NCBI RefSeq assembly: GCF_005503625.1
Contig: NZ_SCMX01000004.1
Span: 62,001-126,000, forward strand
Length of the DNA stretch: 64,000 bases
Source: Cupriavidus sp. 2SB
GTDB taxonomy: Bacteria > Pseudomonadota > Gammaproteobacteria > Burkholderiales > Burkholderiaceae
Reading direction: 5' to 3'
Of the stretch, positions 50,561-60,561 are shown one piece after another (the stretch's first letter is position 1; each line of letters opens with the position of its first letter). A program made the position numbers and the translations under genes. The notes below the pieces were generated by a model, which had not been told where the DNA came from, did no database searches, and worked only from the letters and a program-made list of their open reading frames with translations.

Positions 50561-52548
50561 CCGAATCTGTGACCGATACCGATTCCACGCCCCTGCTGTC
50601 GCTGCGCGGCCTGCGCAAGCACTATGGCGGGCACGATGGCGCGCCGGCCACCGAAGTGCTGCGCGGCGTGTCGCTCGATATCCATGCCGGCGAGTTCGTC
50701 GCCATTGTCGGCAGCTCCGGCTCGGGCAAGTCCACGCTGATGCATCTGCTCGGCGCGCTGGACCGTCCTTCTTCCGGCACATATCAGGTAGCTGGCCGCG
50801 ATGTGGCTGCACTCGACGCGGACCAGCTTGCGTGGTTGCGGCGCGAAGCATTCGGCTTCGTGTTCCAGGGCTATCACCTGATCGCAACGGAATCCGCGCG
50901 CGAAAACGTGGAAATTCCCGCGCTCTACGCAGGAACGCCCGCATCCGAACGCGAGACACGCGCCACCGCACTGCTGGCGCGACTGGGACTGGGACAGCGA
51001 CTCGATCATCGTCCGGGCCAGTTGTCCGGCGGGCAGCAGCAACGCGTATCGATTGCTCGCGCGCTGATGAATGGTGGCCGCATCATCCTGGCCGACGAGC
51101 CAACGGGCGCACTCGATTCGCACAGCAGTGCCGAGGTAATGCAGTTGCTCGTGGAACTGGCCGATGCCGGCCACACCGTCATCCTGATCACGCACGACCG
51201 CGATATCGCCGCGCGGGCGCGTCGTGTGATCGAGATCCGCGACGGCGAGATCATTGCGGACTCCGGCCCTGCGCCCGTGGCCGACACCGCCGCACGCGCC
51301 GCCGAGGCATGGCCGCCGCTGTTTGGTACATCAGGCCAGTCCGATACACGCTTCACCGGTCTGGTTGGCGACCTGCATGAAGCGCTGCGCGCGGCGTGGC
51401 GCGTGCTATGGATCAACCCGTTCCGCACGGGCCTGACGCTGCTCGGCATCATCATCGGCGTGGCGTCCGTGATCGTGATGCTGGCGGTGGGTAGCGGTTC
51501 GCAGTTCCAGGTCATGAAGAAAATGGCGGTGTTCGGCGCCAACAAGATGTACGTGGCGGCCACACCGGCCACGAGCCGCGACCGCACCGGGCCACTGTCG
51601 CTGGCCGATGTGGAGACCATGCGCGAGATACCGAATGTCGATATCGCCATGCCGTATCTCGAAGGCTTCGCCATCGCGCGTCGCGGCAATATCGACCATC
51701 GCACCGAGGTGGGCGGCGTGACCACGCAGTTCGAGGCCGCACTTGACTGGCCCCTGGCCGCAGGCGTGTTCTTCGATGACGAAGACGAACGCACACTGGC
51801 CAAGGTGGCAATCATCGGCAAGCGCGTTCGCACAGCGCTCTTCGAAGACGGTACCGATCCGGTAGGCCAGACCATCCTGCTGGACAGCGTGCCCTTCCAG
51901 GTCATTGGCGTGCTGCAGGAGAAAGGCGCGCTGGCCGGCAACGCCGACGAGGACGACCGCGTGGTGGTGCCCTATTCCACGGCCAGCGCGCGCATCTTCG
52001 GCACGCCATATCCCACGTGGGTGGCCGTGGCCATTCGCAAGCTCCAGCTTGCCAAGCAGACCGAAGACGCGATCATCGACGCCATGGCCGTGCAGCGCGG
52101 CCAGCGCGATGTGCGCGTCTACAACCGTGCGGAATCGATCCGCGCCAGCGCGGAGACCGAACGCACGATGACGATGATGCTCGGACTGATCGCCGCGATC
52201 TCGCTGCTCGTTGGCGGCATCGGCGTCATGAACGTGATGCTGATGACGGTGCGCGAACGCACGCGCGAGATTGGCATCCGCATGGCCACCGGTGCGCGCC
52301 AGCGCGACATCCTGCGCCAGTTCATGACCGAGGCCGTGGTGGTCTCCGTCATCGGTGGCGTGGTCGGCGTGGTGGGCGGCACACTGGTCGGCATCGCGCT
52401 ACGACTGGCGGGCATTCCGGCCATCCTTTCCCTGACGGCCATCCTCGGCGCGTTCGGCTGCGCCGTGGCCACGGGACTCCTGTTTGGCTACATGCCGGCC
52501 CGCAATGCCGCACGGTTGGACCCCGTGCAGGCACTCAACAGCGATTGA
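50557..52548 (+). CDS. macB: MacB-like ABC exporter ATPase/permease
   Basis: 663 aa. N-terminal ATPase: Walker [10 protein letters not shown] (52-60), Q-loop FQGYHL, signature LSGGQ (156-160), Walker B IILADE (176-181). TM1 follows at about 285-310 ([19 protein letters not shown]), a periplasmic domain, then three TM helices near the C-terminus ([55 protein letters not shown]). Ends with [12 protein letters not shown], usual for MacB/PvdT. Start GTG at 50557 overlaps macA. Exports macrolides, toxins or siderophores; the iron context favours siderophore export or recycling. Confidence 0.92.
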   Translation: MTESVTDTDSTPLLSLRGLRKHYGGHDGAPATEVLRGVSLDIHAGEFVAIVGSSGSGKSTLMHLLGALDRPSSGTYQVAGRDVAALDADQLAWLRREAFGFVFQGYHLIATESARENVEIPALYAGTPASERETRATALLARLGLGQRLDHRPGQLSGGQQQRVSIARALMNGGRIILADEPTGALDSHSSAEVMQLLVELADAGHTVILITHDRDIAARARRVIEIRDGEIIADSGPAPVADTAARAAEAWPPLFGTSGQSDTRFTGLVGDLHEALRAAWRVLWINPFRTGLTLLGIIIGVASVIVMLAVGSGSQFQVMKKMAVFGANKMYVAATPATSRDRTGPLSLADVETMREIPNVDIAMPYLEGFAIARRGNIDHRTEVGGVTTQFEAALDWPLAAGVFFDDEDERTLAKVAIIGKRVRTALFEDGTDPVGQTILLDSVPFQVIGVLQEKGALAGNADEDDRVVVPYSTASARIFGTPYPTWVAVAIRKLQLAKQTEDAIIDAMAVQRGQRDVRVYNRAESIRASAETERTMTMMLGLIAAISLLVGGIGVMNVMLMTVRERTREIGIRMATGARQRDILRQFMTEAVVVSVIGGVVGVVGGTLVGIALRLAGIPAILSLTAILGAFGCAVATGLLFGYMPARNAARLDPVQALNSD

Positions 52549-52554
52549 AGATTG

Positions 52555-53940
52555 ATGATGATGTTCCTGCGCAAGACGGCGGCAATGGCCGCGCTCCTCT
52601 CGGCAGTATCGGGCTGTGCCACGCAGGCTGCCGATCCTGCTCCGCTACCCGTCACCCTGCCTGACGCCTGGCGCTTTGGTGCGGCAGGCGGACGCGATGC
52701 ACTCAGCGCCGCGTGGTGGCAATCGCTCGGCAGCCCTGAACTCGATGGCTTTGTGCAGCAGGCCCTGGCCGATAATCCCGGACTCGCCGCCGCCGAAGCG
52801 CGCCTGCGACAGGCACGCGCCGGCGTGGTCATCGCTGCCGCGCCGCTCTGGCCGGAACTCAATGCCGAGGCCAGCGCGGGTCGCAACTACTATCGCTCCG
52901 ATGCCGTGGGCACCACGTCCAATGATTTCCGGCTGGGGCTGGCGGCCAGCTATGAAGTGGATCTCTGGGGCGGCGTGCGCGCGGGTCGCACTGCCGCGCT
53001 GGAAACATGGCGTGCCAGCGGCTTCGACCGCGACGCCACGCATCTGGCGCTGACCAGTGAAGTGGCACTGGCATGGCTGCAAACCGCGAGCCTGCGCGAA
53101 CGCGTGGTGATCGCCCAGCGTCTGACGGAAAACGCGCAGCGTGTGCTCGGTATCGTCGAAGCGCGCCGCGCTGCAGGACAAGCCACGTTGCTCGAACTCG
53201 CGCAGCAGCGTGGCTTCGTGGCGCGTCAGGCGCGTTCGGAAGCGCTGTTGCGGCAGCGCGCCAACGACAGCCTCGTGGCACTGGCCACGCTGCTGGGCCG
53301 TCCCGTCACGCAGATCGAGATGCAAACCGCATCGCTGAATGGTCTGCGCGCGCCGCTCGTCTCGCCGGACCTGCCGGTCACCTTGATGGCTCGCCGTCCC
53401 GACCTGGCGGCTGCCGAAGCACGGCTGGCCTCGGCGCAGGCCGATATCGCCGTGGCCCGTGCGCTGATGTTGCCGCGCCTGACATTGACGGCCAGCGCGT
53501 CCGGTTCTGCGGATCGTCCGCGCATGATGTTCGACCAGCCGGCCTACGCTCTCGCCGCTGGCCTGCTCGCGCCGATCTTCAACGCCGGCCGGCTGTCGGC
53601 GGGCAAGGATCGGGCCGAAGCTCGCCGCGAGGAACTGCTCGCCGATTACCGGGGTGCCATCGTCGCCGCCACGGCCGACGTGGAACTGGCGCTCAATACG
53701 ATCGACGGGGTCGCCGCACAGCGCGAGAAGCAGGACGAGGAACTGAGGCAGGCACAGCGCGCGTTCGTGCTGGCCGAGCATCGCTACCGCGCCGGAGCCG
53801 AAACCTTGCTGACGCTGCTCGACACCCAGCGCACGCTGCACGATGCCGAGGATGCCGCTGCAACGTTGCGTCTGTCCGCTCTGCAGGCATCCGTGCTGCT
53901 GTACAAGGCACTTGGCGGCGGATGGCAGCGTCCGGTCTGA
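52555..53940 (+). CDS. TolC-family outer-membrane lipoprotein (NodT/OprM type)
   Basis: About 461 aa; several ATGs follow one another (52555, 52558, 52561) after a TTG. Lipoprotein signal with lipobox AVSGC. Two OEP repeats: FGAAGGRDALSAAWWQSLGSPELDGFVQQ and later ADIAVARALMLPRLTLTASAS; LASYEVDLWGGVRAGR and APIFNAGRLSAGKDRAEARREE are typical of NodT/OprM. It forms the outer-membrane channel for the MacAB-like pump immediately upstream (6 bp). Equivalent of OpmQ in PvdRT-OpmQ. Confidence 0.92.
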   Translation: MMMFLRKTAAMAALLSAVSGCATQAADPAPLPVTLPDAWRFGAAGGRDALSAAWWQSLGSPELDGFVQQALADNPGLAAAEARLRQARAGVVIAAAPLWPELNAEASAGRNYYRSDAVGTTSNDFRLGLAASYEVDLWGGVRAGRTAALETWRASGFDRDATHLALTSEVALAWLQTASLRERVVIAQRLTENAQRVLGIVEARRAAGQATLLELAQQRGFVARQARSEALLRQRANDSLVALATLLGRPVTQIEMQTASLNGLRAPLVSPDLPVTLMARRPDLAAAEARLASAQADIAVARALMLPRLTLTASASGSADRPRMMFDQPAYALAAGLLAPIFNAGRLSAGKDRAEARREELLADYRGAIVAATADVELALNTIDGVAAQREKQDEELRQAQRAFVLAEHRYRAGAETLLTLLDTQRTLHDAEDAAATLRLSALQASVLLYKALGGGWQRPV

Positions 53941-54022
53941 AGCAACAAGACAAACATGGCGTCTGTCACCTGCTTACGACACCGGCTGCACGGCGCTTGT
54001 GGCATCGGAACGATGGAATTAG

Positions 54023-54041
54023 AATGCAAATAATTCTCAAT
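54023..54041 (+). promoter_or_regulatory. Fur-box-like site upstream of second ECF sigma gene
   Basis: AATGCAAATAATTCTCAAT matches the 19-bp Fur consensus at 14 of 19 positions and is 38 bp upstream of the sigma ATG. Confidence 0.6.
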
Positions 54042-54079
54042 TACGACAGGCGCCTGACGCCGGTATCGTTACGTGCGCC

Positions 54080-54598
54080 ATGGCCTTGGCTGACCTCAGC
54101 GCCCCATCCGCGGGGCATGCTTTCACATCGATCTACCGCAATCACCACAGCTGGCTGGTGAACATGCTCTGGCGCAAGCTCGGCAATGTGGACAATGCGG
54201 CAGATCTCGCGCAGGACACCTTCGCGCGTCTGCTGCTCGCGAACGATGCCTCGGCGCTGCGCGAACCGCGCGCCTATCTGACTACCGTATCGAGCCGCCT
54301 GGCCGCCCATCATTTCCGGCGGCTCGCGCTCGAACGTGCCTACCTGGATGCGCTGGCGCTGCAACCGGAAGCCACTGCCCCATCCCCCGAGACCCGTGCG
54401 CTGGTCCTCGAAGCGCTGACCGCCGTGAGTTGCGTGCTCGACCAGTTGCCGGCGCGCACGCGCGACGCCTTCCTGATGTCGCAACTCGATGGCATGACCT
54501 ATCGCGAAATTGCCGAAGTGCTCGACGTCACGGTCAACGTGGTGCAGAAGGCGATGGGCAAGGCATTCGAACACTGCTATCACGCGGTGTACGGTTGA
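54080..54598 (+). CDS. FecI-like ECF sigma factor
   Basis: 172 aa. Region 2: FTSIYRNHHSWLVNMLWRKL and AADLAQDTFARLL; region 4: SQLDGMTYREIAEVLDVTVN. Standard iron-starvation sigma. FecR follows by 4 bp and the TonB receptor after that, an intact FecI-FecR-FecA set. Upstream Fur-box-like site supports iron repression. Confidence 0.93.
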   Translation: MALADLSAPSAGHAFTSIYRNHHSWLVNMLWRKLGNVDNAADLAQDTFARLLLANDASALREPRAYLTTVSSRLAAHHFRRLALERAYLDALALQPEATAPSPETRALVLEALTAVSCVLDQLPARTRDAFLMSQLDGMTYREIAEVLDVTVNVVQKAMGKAFEHCYHAVYG

Positions 54599-54602
54599 GC
54601 GG

Positions 54603-55595
54603 ATGAACGCACCCGCCCCCACCGTTATCGCCCAGGCCGCGCACTGGATGGCCGTGCTGCAATCGGGCGAAGCCTCCGCTGACGATGAAGCGGCTTGCGC
54701 GCGCTGGCGCGAAGCCGATCCGTCGCACGAACTTGCCTGGCAACGCATGTCGGGGATGGGAGAACAGCTTCGCAGCGGGCTCCGGCACGTCCCGCCCGCA
54801 ATGGCGCGCCAGACACTGGGCGCCGTCAAGAACCAGGCATCGCGCCGTCAGGCCATGAAAGCGTTGGCCGGACTCGGCGCGCTGACGTTGACGGGCGCCG
54901 GTGCATGGGTGGTGGCAGACCCGCTGCCGTTCGGGCAGATGATGGCCGATCACGCCACGCGCGCCGGGGAGCAGCGCACTGTTACCCTGGCCGATGGCAC
55001 ACGCGTCACGCTGAATACGGCAACCGCAATCGATGTCCGCTTCAGCGCCACACAACGCCAGCTCGTGCTGCGCGAGGGCGAAATCGAAATCGTCACTGCG
55101 CCCGATCCGCGTGGGCGTCCGTTCGAAGTGGCCACCCGGCTCGGCCGCATCGCGCCGCTTGGCACGCGCTTCACTGTGCGCGATGTCAACCAGGACGCGG
55201 GCCAGTCGCACGACAATCCCGTGCTGGTGGCCGTGACCGAAGGTGCGGTAGCCATTTCGCCCAAACTCGGCGGCACCACACTGCGCCTGCCAGCCGGTCA
55301 GCAGACGCGCTTCACGGCGACTGCCGTGGAGCCTCCGGCAGCGTTCGATCCCGCCAACGCCGCATGGCTCGACGACATGATCGTCGCCAGCGACATGCCA
55401 TTGCCGCGCTTTATCGCCGAACTGGGACGCTATCGCCGTGGCATCTTGCGCTGCGATCCCGCGCTGTCCGACCTCACGGTATCGGGCGCGTTTCCGCTGC
55501 AGGATACCGACGCAGTGCTCGCGCTGCTGCAGGAAGCGTTGCCCGTGCGCACGCGTTCGGTGACGCGGTATTGGGTCACGGTGCTGCCGCGCTAG
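54603..55595 (+). CDS. FecR-family sigma regulator
   Basis: 330 aa from the ATG at 54603. Cytoplasmic domain residues 5-60 (AAHWMAVLQSGEASADDEAA), TM about 83-100 (MKALAGLGALTLTGAGAWVV), periplasmic FecR fold (AGEQRTVTLADGTRVTLNTA, APLGTRFTV, VAVTEGAVAI) and C-terminal receptor-contact region. Its overall plan matches the FecR at 36543-37511, but the sequences differ clearly, so each pair is likely to be insulated. Confidence 0.93.
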   Translation: MNAPAPTVIAQAAHWMAVLQSGEASADDEAACARWREADPSHELAWQRMSGMGEQLRSGLRHVPPAMARQTLGAVKNQASRRQAMKALAGLGALTLTGAGAWVVADPLPFGQMMADHATRAGEQRTVTLADGTRVTLNTATAIDVRFSATQRQLVLREGEIEIVTAPDPRGRPFEVATRLGRIAPLGTRFTVRDVNQDAGQSHDNPVLVAVTEGAVAISPKLGGTTLRLPAGQQTRFTATAVEPPAAFDPANAAWLDDMIVASDMPLPRFIAELGRYRRGILRCDPALSDLTVSGAFPLQDTDAVLALLQEALPVRTRSVTRYWVTVLPR

Positions 55596-55718
55596 GCGGC
55601 GTTCAAGAATTTTTCATTTTCTTCGGCAGGTTTCTTCGATTCGCGGGTCAAGTACATAGCGACCTCTCTGCGGAGCCACGCAGGTCGCCGACACCCAAAC
55701 ACAGAGGAACACTGCACC

Positions 55719-58226
55719 ATGCTTCATCGACTTCCCGGCCACGGATTTGCCCGCAAGCCGATCGTGCGCGCCTTGCAGGCGGCATTGCTGGCCATGCCCG
55801 TTGGCGGCGCGGCGCTCCTGCCCGCCGTGGCAATGGCCCAGGACGCCCAGCCGAGCGCCCGTTCGTACGCCATCGAGGCGGGTCCGCTGGACAAGACGCT
55901 GACACGCTTCGGCCGGGAAGCCGGCATCCTGATCGCTGTCGATCCCGCGCTCACGCAGGGCCTGCAAAGCGGCGGGCTGCAGGGCAGCTATTCCGTCGAT
56001 GCCGGTTTGTCCGCGTTGCTGGCTGGACATCGACTGGAGGCCGTGCATGGCGCCAGCGGCGGCTATCGCCTGCGCCGCACGGAAGCCGCAAGCGGTGCCG
56101 TGGATGCCAGTGCGGGTGCGGGGTCCGGCGAAGGTGGCGTGATGCTCGCGCCCGTGACGGTCAGCGCGGCGGGATTACGCGACGGCGTAACCGAGGGCAC
56201 CGGCTCCTACACCAGCGACTATTCCAGCACCGCTACGCGGCTCGGTCTCTCGCCGCGCGAAACGCCGCAGTCCATCAGCATCATCACCAGCCAGCAGATG
56301 CAGGACCAGGGCCTCACGCAACTGGCCGATGTGGTTGCGCAAACGCCCGGCCTGACCATCAACCAGAGCGGCAACCTGGGTTCGGATTCGAGCGCCATTT
56401 ATTCACGCGGCTTTGCCGTCGAGAACTATCAGATCGATGGCGTGCCGCAACTGAACAGCAACTACAACTCGCTGTTCCAGTCGGCCGACATGGCCATCTA
56501 CGATCACGTGGAAGTGGTGCGCGGCGCCACGGGCCTGATGAACGGCCTGGGCTCGCCCGCCGCTACCATCAACCTCGTACGCAAGAAACCCACGTCGACA
56601 TTCGAGGCATCCGCTTCGGTGGAAGGCGGATCATGGGACTACCGCCGCGCCGAGGCCGACGTCTCCACGCCGCTGAACAAGTCCGGCTCCGTACGCGGCC
56701 GATTTGTTGCCGCGTATCAGGAGAACAACAGCTATATCGAGCGCCTGCACGAACGTCGCGAAATTTTCTATGGCGTAGTGGAAGCCGACCTGACACCGCG
56801 CACGCTGGCCACAGTGGGCTTCTCCTGGCAGAGCTTCGACCTGACCGGCCACGCACGCTCCGGACTGCCGCTGTTCTTTGCCGATGGCGGCACGACCAAC
56901 TGGGCACGCTCCAAATCGGCAGCCGCGGACTGGGCTTACTCGTACCGCTCGAACCAGACGTTCTTCGGCTCGCTCGAACATCGCTTCACGAATGGCTGGC
57001 GCATCAAGGGCACGCTGAGCCACGACCGCAACACCTTTGACGAAGTGCTCGGCTACGCAGCCGGCGGCTATCCGGACCGCGCCACGGGCTCCGGTGTCAA
57101 CCTGTGGGCATCGCGCTGGATGGGCAAACCCGAACAGACCTCGCTCGACCTCTACGCCACGGGTCCGTTCCAGTTGTTCGGCCGCACGCATGAACTGGTG
57201 GTGGGGACGACGCTGGCGCGTACCGTGTTTGCTGCGCCGACCTTCGGCGCGTGGTTCTTCGATGACTGGAGCAGCGCGGTACCGAACATCTATACGTGGA
57301 ATGGCACGGACCCGGCCGCTCCGTACAACCCGCGCCAGGGCACCTATGACTTCTTCGAACAGACGGCCAGCGCCTACGCCACGGCGCGTCTGCGTCCGAC
57401 CGATTCGCTGTCGGTGCTGCTGGGTACGCGGATCACTTCGTGGAAGAACGATACGACCCAGTCGTACCTCGACGGCTCGCCGTCGGAAAACAGCAACCGC
57501 TCCGAGCGCGGCAAGATCACGCCGTACGTAGGTATCGTCTACGACTTCAACAAGAACTTCTCCGCATACGCCAGCTATACGAGCATCTTCAAGCCGCAGT
57601 CGAACCGCGACGTCAACGGCGGCTTCCTCGATCCGCTCGTCGGCAATGGCTACGAAGTCGGCACGAAGGCCAGCTTCTTCGATGGCGCACTGAACGCCAG
57701 CGCCGCCGCGTACCTGGTCAAGCAGGACAACCTGGCCGTGGCATTGCCGGGCGTGCTGGCACCGGACGGCTCGCAAGCCTATTACGGGGCATCGGGCGCC
57801 AAGACCAAGGGCTATGAGTTGGAACTGTCGGGCCGCCTCGCCACCAACTGGCAAGCGTCCGCCGGCTTCACGCGCAACATCTCGTCAGACCGCGACGGCG
57901 CACCGCTGAACACCACGATTCCGCAAGACTCGTTCAAGCTGTTCACCACCTACCGTATCGCCGCCATCGGCAATGGCCTGACGGTGGGTGGCGGCCTGCG
58001 CTGGCAGAGCAGCATCTACGCCAACAACCAGGGCCCGCAGAAGGTGCGCTTCACGCAAGGCAGCTACTCCATCGTCGACCTGATGGCGCGCTATCCGATC
58101 ACCAAGAAGGTGGCCGTCACGCTGAACCTGTACAACCTGTTCGACAAGAACTACTACACCAGCACCGGCTCGGCGTTTTATGGTTCGCCGCGTAGTTTCA
58201 GGCTGGGAGTTGTGGCGAAATATTGA
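55719..58226 (+). CDS. TonB-dependent siderophore receptor with STN domain (FpvA/FhuE-like)
   Basis: 835 aa. Signal peptide ends at AMAQD (about 41). STN domain 46-118 (SYAIEAGPLDKTLTRFGREA to GGYRLRR). Plug: LAPVTVSAAG, ETPQSISIITSQQMQDQGL, SRGFAVENYQIDGVPQ and VEVVRGATGLMNGLGSPAAT, the FpvA/FhuE/FoxA type. Barrel ends with FRLGVVAKY. Hydroxamate or mixed-type ferric siderophore transport is the common function. Regulated through FecR/sigma upstream. It is the last gene of the iron region, followed by a REP-like palindrome. Confidence 0.94.
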   Translation: MLHRLPGHGFARKPIVRALQAALLAMPVGGAALLPAVAMAQDAQPSARSYAIEAGPLDKTLTRFGREAGILIAVDPALTQGLQSGGLQGSYSVDAGLSALLAGHRLEAVHGASGGYRLRRTEAASGAVDASAGAGSGEGGVMLAPVTVSAAGLRDGVTEGTGSYTSDYSSTATRLGLSPRETPQSISIITSQQMQDQGLTQLADVVAQTPGLTINQSGNLGSDSSAIYSRGFAVENYQIDGVPQLNSNYNSLFQSADMAIYDHVEVVRGATGLMNGLGSPAATINLVRKKPTSTFEASASVEGGSWDYRRAEADVSTPLNKSGSVRGRFVAAYQENNSYIERLHERREIFYGVVEADLTPRTLATVGFSWQSFDLTGHARSGLPLFFADGGTTNWARSKSAAADWAYSYRSNQTFFGSLEHRFTNGWRIKGTLSHDRNTFDEVLGYAAGGYPDRATGSGVNLWASRWMGKPEQTSLDLYATGPFQLFGRTHELVVGTTLARTVFAAPTFGAWFFDDWSSAVPNIYTWNGTDPAAPYNPRQGTYDFFEQTASAYATARLRPTDSLSVLLGTRITSWKNDTTQSYLDGSPSENSNRSERGKITPYVGIVYDFNKNFSAYASYTSIFKPQSNRDVNGGFLDPLVGNGYEVGTKASFFDGALNASAAAYLVKQDNLAVALPGVLAPDGSQAYYGASGAKTKGYELELSGRLATNWQASAGFTRNISSDRDGAPLNTTIPQDSFKLFTTYRIAAIGNGLTVGGGLRWQSSIYANNQGPQKVRFTQGSYSIVDLMARYPITKKVAVTLNLYNLFDKNYYTSTGSAFYGSPRSFRLGVVAKY

Positions 58227-58260
58227 TAGCGCGAACCTGCAGGCTTGCCCCCGCTGCAGG

Positions 58261-58299
58261 TTTGCTCCCCTCTCCCATGAAGTGGGAGAGGGGAGCAAA
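58261..58299. repeat. REP-like palindrome, copy 3 (short form)
   Basis: TTTGCTCCCCTCTCCCA and its exact reverse complement around a 5-base centre (17-bp stem). Lies between the convergent ends of the TonB receptor (58226) and citrate-synthase gene (58322), just as copy 1 lies between convergent genes. Confidence 0.85.
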
Positions 58300-58321
58300 A
58301 CCCCCTCCTCGCATTACTCAT

Positions 58322-59461
58322 TCACCGCTCCGGCATCACCCCCACATACCGCCCTCGTGGCCGTATCACCTGCCCCACGCCCAGTTGCTCCAGGCTATGC
58401 GCCAGCAGCCCCACGCTTCGCGCCGTGGCAAACAGTGCGAACGCCGCGTCATCCGGTAATCCGTAGTGCGTGACCAGCGCGGCCAGTGCCACGTCGATAT
58501 TGGGTTGCAGGCCCGTCAGGCCGCTGGCTTTCTCGATAAAGCGCGCAATGTTTTCAGGCAAATCGATCATCGCCAGTAGCGCCGTGGCGCGTGGATCGCC
58601 ATCCGGATAGAGGTGATGGCCGAAGCCGGCCAGTGGCACGCCTGTGGACAGGTGATGCGCGATCACGTGATCCTCGCCCTGCCGCTCCACCTCGTCGAAC
58701 AATGCCTTGACCCGCCCTGAGGCATCGCCATGCAACGGACCCGAGAGCGTGGTCATGCCCGACAACAAGCACGCCGGGAGCGAGGCACCCGTAGACGCCG
58801 CGATGCGCGATGCAAACGCTGAACTCGTCAGTTCGTGATCGACGAGCAGCACCATGGCCGTCCGCAGGAGTTCGGCCACTTTCGCCGGTTGCTTCCAGCC
58901 TTGCGCGAATCGCAGATGCAGCGGCTGCGCGACCTTTGCCGCGCCGAATGCATTGGCGATCTTCCCCACCAGACCCTGCGCCTCCTGATGGAGCACCCGA
59001 GTCATGCGGCCATGGGTCGAATGTCCCGTCGCGGCGAGGCCCGCGAGCATCGTGAACGCAGCGACGCGTCCCGGCGTAGTGACGCGATCCGCGCACGAGA
59101 AATCCACGGGCTGCCCCGCGCTCCACAACAGTTGCGCCGCCTCTTCCACGCTGGCCGTCTTTGCCAGCGCCACCGCATCCTGCCCCCGGTAGTAGAGCCG
59201 CTCACGCAGGAAGGTCGATATCGAGGTGGGAATGCTCGGCTCCGCGCCGAACAGCGTATTGGTTGCCAGCGTCTCGTGCTTGCGGCCCGCCTGCTTGCGC
59301 CTGGCGAGCCCCGCCACATCCTCCGCACGATACAGGCTGCGGCGGGAATCAGATGGATCGGACATCACTTCGAGCTTGCCGCGACTCACATACGCATAGA
59401 TGGTCTGCGGGCGCACACCCAGGCGGCTGCATACCTCATCCATCGAAATCCAGGAACTCAT
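58322..59461 (-). CDS. HTH-citrate synthase fusion protein
   Basis: 379 aa from the ATG at 59459-59461; a TTG five codons earlier is possible. Residues 1-55 form a MerR/excisionase-type HTH (WISMDEVCSRLGVRPQTIYA, YVSRGKLEVMSDPSDSRRSL). Residues about 75-379 are a citrate synthase domain in which the expected active-site residues are kept: H209 in VDHELTSS, H244 in GPLHGD, H282 in GFGHHLYPDGDPRA, D323 in PNIDVALA and an RPRGRYVG end. It could make a citrate-like acid and/or bind DNA. Divergent from the 2-hydroxyacid dehydrogenase operon across a 118-bp control region. Confidence 0.88.
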   Translation of the reverse strand: MSSWISMDEVCSRLGVRPQTIYAYVSRGKLEVMSDPSDSRRSLYRAEDVAGLARRKQAGRKHETLATNTLFGAEPSIPTSISTFLRERLYYRGQDAVALAKTASVEEAAQLLWSAGQPVDFSCADRVTTPGRVAAFTMLAGLAATGHSTHGRMTRVLHQEAQGLVGKIANAFGAAKVAQPLHLRFAQGWKQPAKVAELLRTAMVLLVDHELTSSAFASRIAASTGASLPACLLSGMTTLSGPLHGDASGRVKALFDEVERQGEDHVIAHHLSTGVPLAGFGHHLYPDGDPRATALLAMIDLPENIARFIEKASGLTGLQPNIDVALAALVTHYGLPDDAAFALFATARSVGLLAHSLEQLGVGQVIRPRGRYVGVMPER

Positions 59462-59485
59462 CCCATCACTCGCCAAAAAAAAGTT

Positions 59486-59502
59486 ATGTTGATTTTATAG
59501 AT
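59486..59502. promoter_or_regulatory. TTGAT-N7-ATCAA dyad in divergent promoter region
   Basis: Within the 118 bp between the HTH-citrate synthase gene and the 2-hydroxyacid dehydrogenase operon, TTGAT and ATCAA arms flank seven AT-rich bases. The region is far richer in AT than its surroundings. Candidate operator or promoter; the exact site is uncertain. Confidence 0.4.
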
Positions 59503-59579
59503 CAATATTGCCTCATAAATCAAGTCATCACTACTATGTCCCTCAACGTGCAAGACGCCACGATCCACACGAGAGAGAC

Positions 59580-60533
59580 ATGAAGCCCCAGGTACTGCAG
59601 CTCAATCCCATCCTCATCCCGGCCGCCAACGAACAACTGGCCGCGCGCTATACCGTCCACAAGTTTTTCGAGATCGCCGATCAGGCAGCGTGGCTGCGCG
59701 AGCATGGCAGCGCCATCGAAGCCGTGATCACGGGCGGCCATACGGGTATCCAGCGGGCCATGCTCGAACAATTGCCTGCCCTGAAGGTGGTGGCGGTCAA
59801 CGGCGTGGGCACCGATGCGGTGGACCTGGCGTACTGCCGCGAGCGCGGTCTGCCGGTGACTGCCACATTGGGCGCGCTGACCGAGGACGTGGCCGATCTC
59901 GCCATCGGCCTGCTGATTGCCGCGTGCCGCAACATCGCAGCGGGCGATCGATTCGTGCGCGACGGTCAGTGGGAACTGCATCCTCAGCCGAGCGCGATTC
60001 CGTTGGCGCGCCGCTTCAGCGGCATGAACATCGGCATCGTCGGCATGGGGCGTGTGGGCCGTGCAGTGGCCACACGCGCTGCAGCCTTTGGCTGCCCGAT
60101 CCGCTACACCGACCTGCGTCGCATGGACGATCTCTCGTACGAATTCGTGGCCGACCTGCGCGAGCTGGCCCGTGCCAGCGACGCACTCGTACTATGCGCT
60201 GCCGCCGACAAGGCCGAAGGCATCGTCGATGCCGCCGTGCTCGATGCACTGGGTCCGCAAGGCTTCCTCGTCAACGTGGCACGTGGACGACTGGTCAATG
60301 AAACCGATCTGGTGGCAGCCATCGAAGGTGGCCGCATCGCCGGTGTCGGTCTCGATGTGTTCGTGGACGAACCGCGCGTACCGCAGACGCTGCGCGACTC
60401 CGACCGCACCACGCTGCAGGCGCACCGCGCCAGCGCCACGTGGGAAACACGCGGCGCCATGGCGCAGATGGTGCTCGACAGCGTGGCGCAGGCGCTTGCG
60501 GGCGAGCGTCCGGCCATGAGCCTGACCACTTGA
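59580..60533 (+). CDS. D-isomer-specific 2-hydroxyacid dehydrogenase (GhrB/HPPR-like)
   Basis: 317 aa from the ATG at 59580 after GAGAGA. NAD(P)-binding motif GIVGMGRVGRAVATRA (about 151-166). Catalytic Arg in NVARGRLVNE (about 227-236), Glu in FVDEPRVP and His in LQAHRASAT (about 289) are intact. Cytosolic reduction of 2-oxo acids (glyoxylate, hydroxypyruvate) or the reverse. First of four genes (dehydrogenase, FAH, SDR, Bug) reading away from the HTH-citrate synthase gene. Confidence 0.92.
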   Translation: MKPQVLQLNPILIPAANEQLAARYTVHKFFEIADQAAWLREHGSAIEAVITGGHTGIQRAMLEQLPALKVVAVNGVGTDAVDLAYCRERGLPVTATLGALTEDVADLAIGLLIAACRNIAAGDRFVRDGQWELHPQPSAIPLARRFSGMNIGIVGMGRVGRAVATRAAAFGCPIRYTDLRRMDDLSYEFVADLRELARASDALVLCAAADKAEGIVDAAVLDALGPQGFLVNVARGRLVNETDLVAAIEGGRIAGVGLDVFVDEPRVPQTLRDSDRTTLQAHRASATWETRGAMAQMVLDSVAQALAGERPAMSLTT

Positions 60534-60561
60534 TACGTTGACGCGCACGGCACACATCAAC

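Noticed and set aside
54695..57040. 781-codon plus-strand frame across FecR and TonB genes
   Set aside because: Arg/Ala-rich out-of-frame reading of two well-supported genes.
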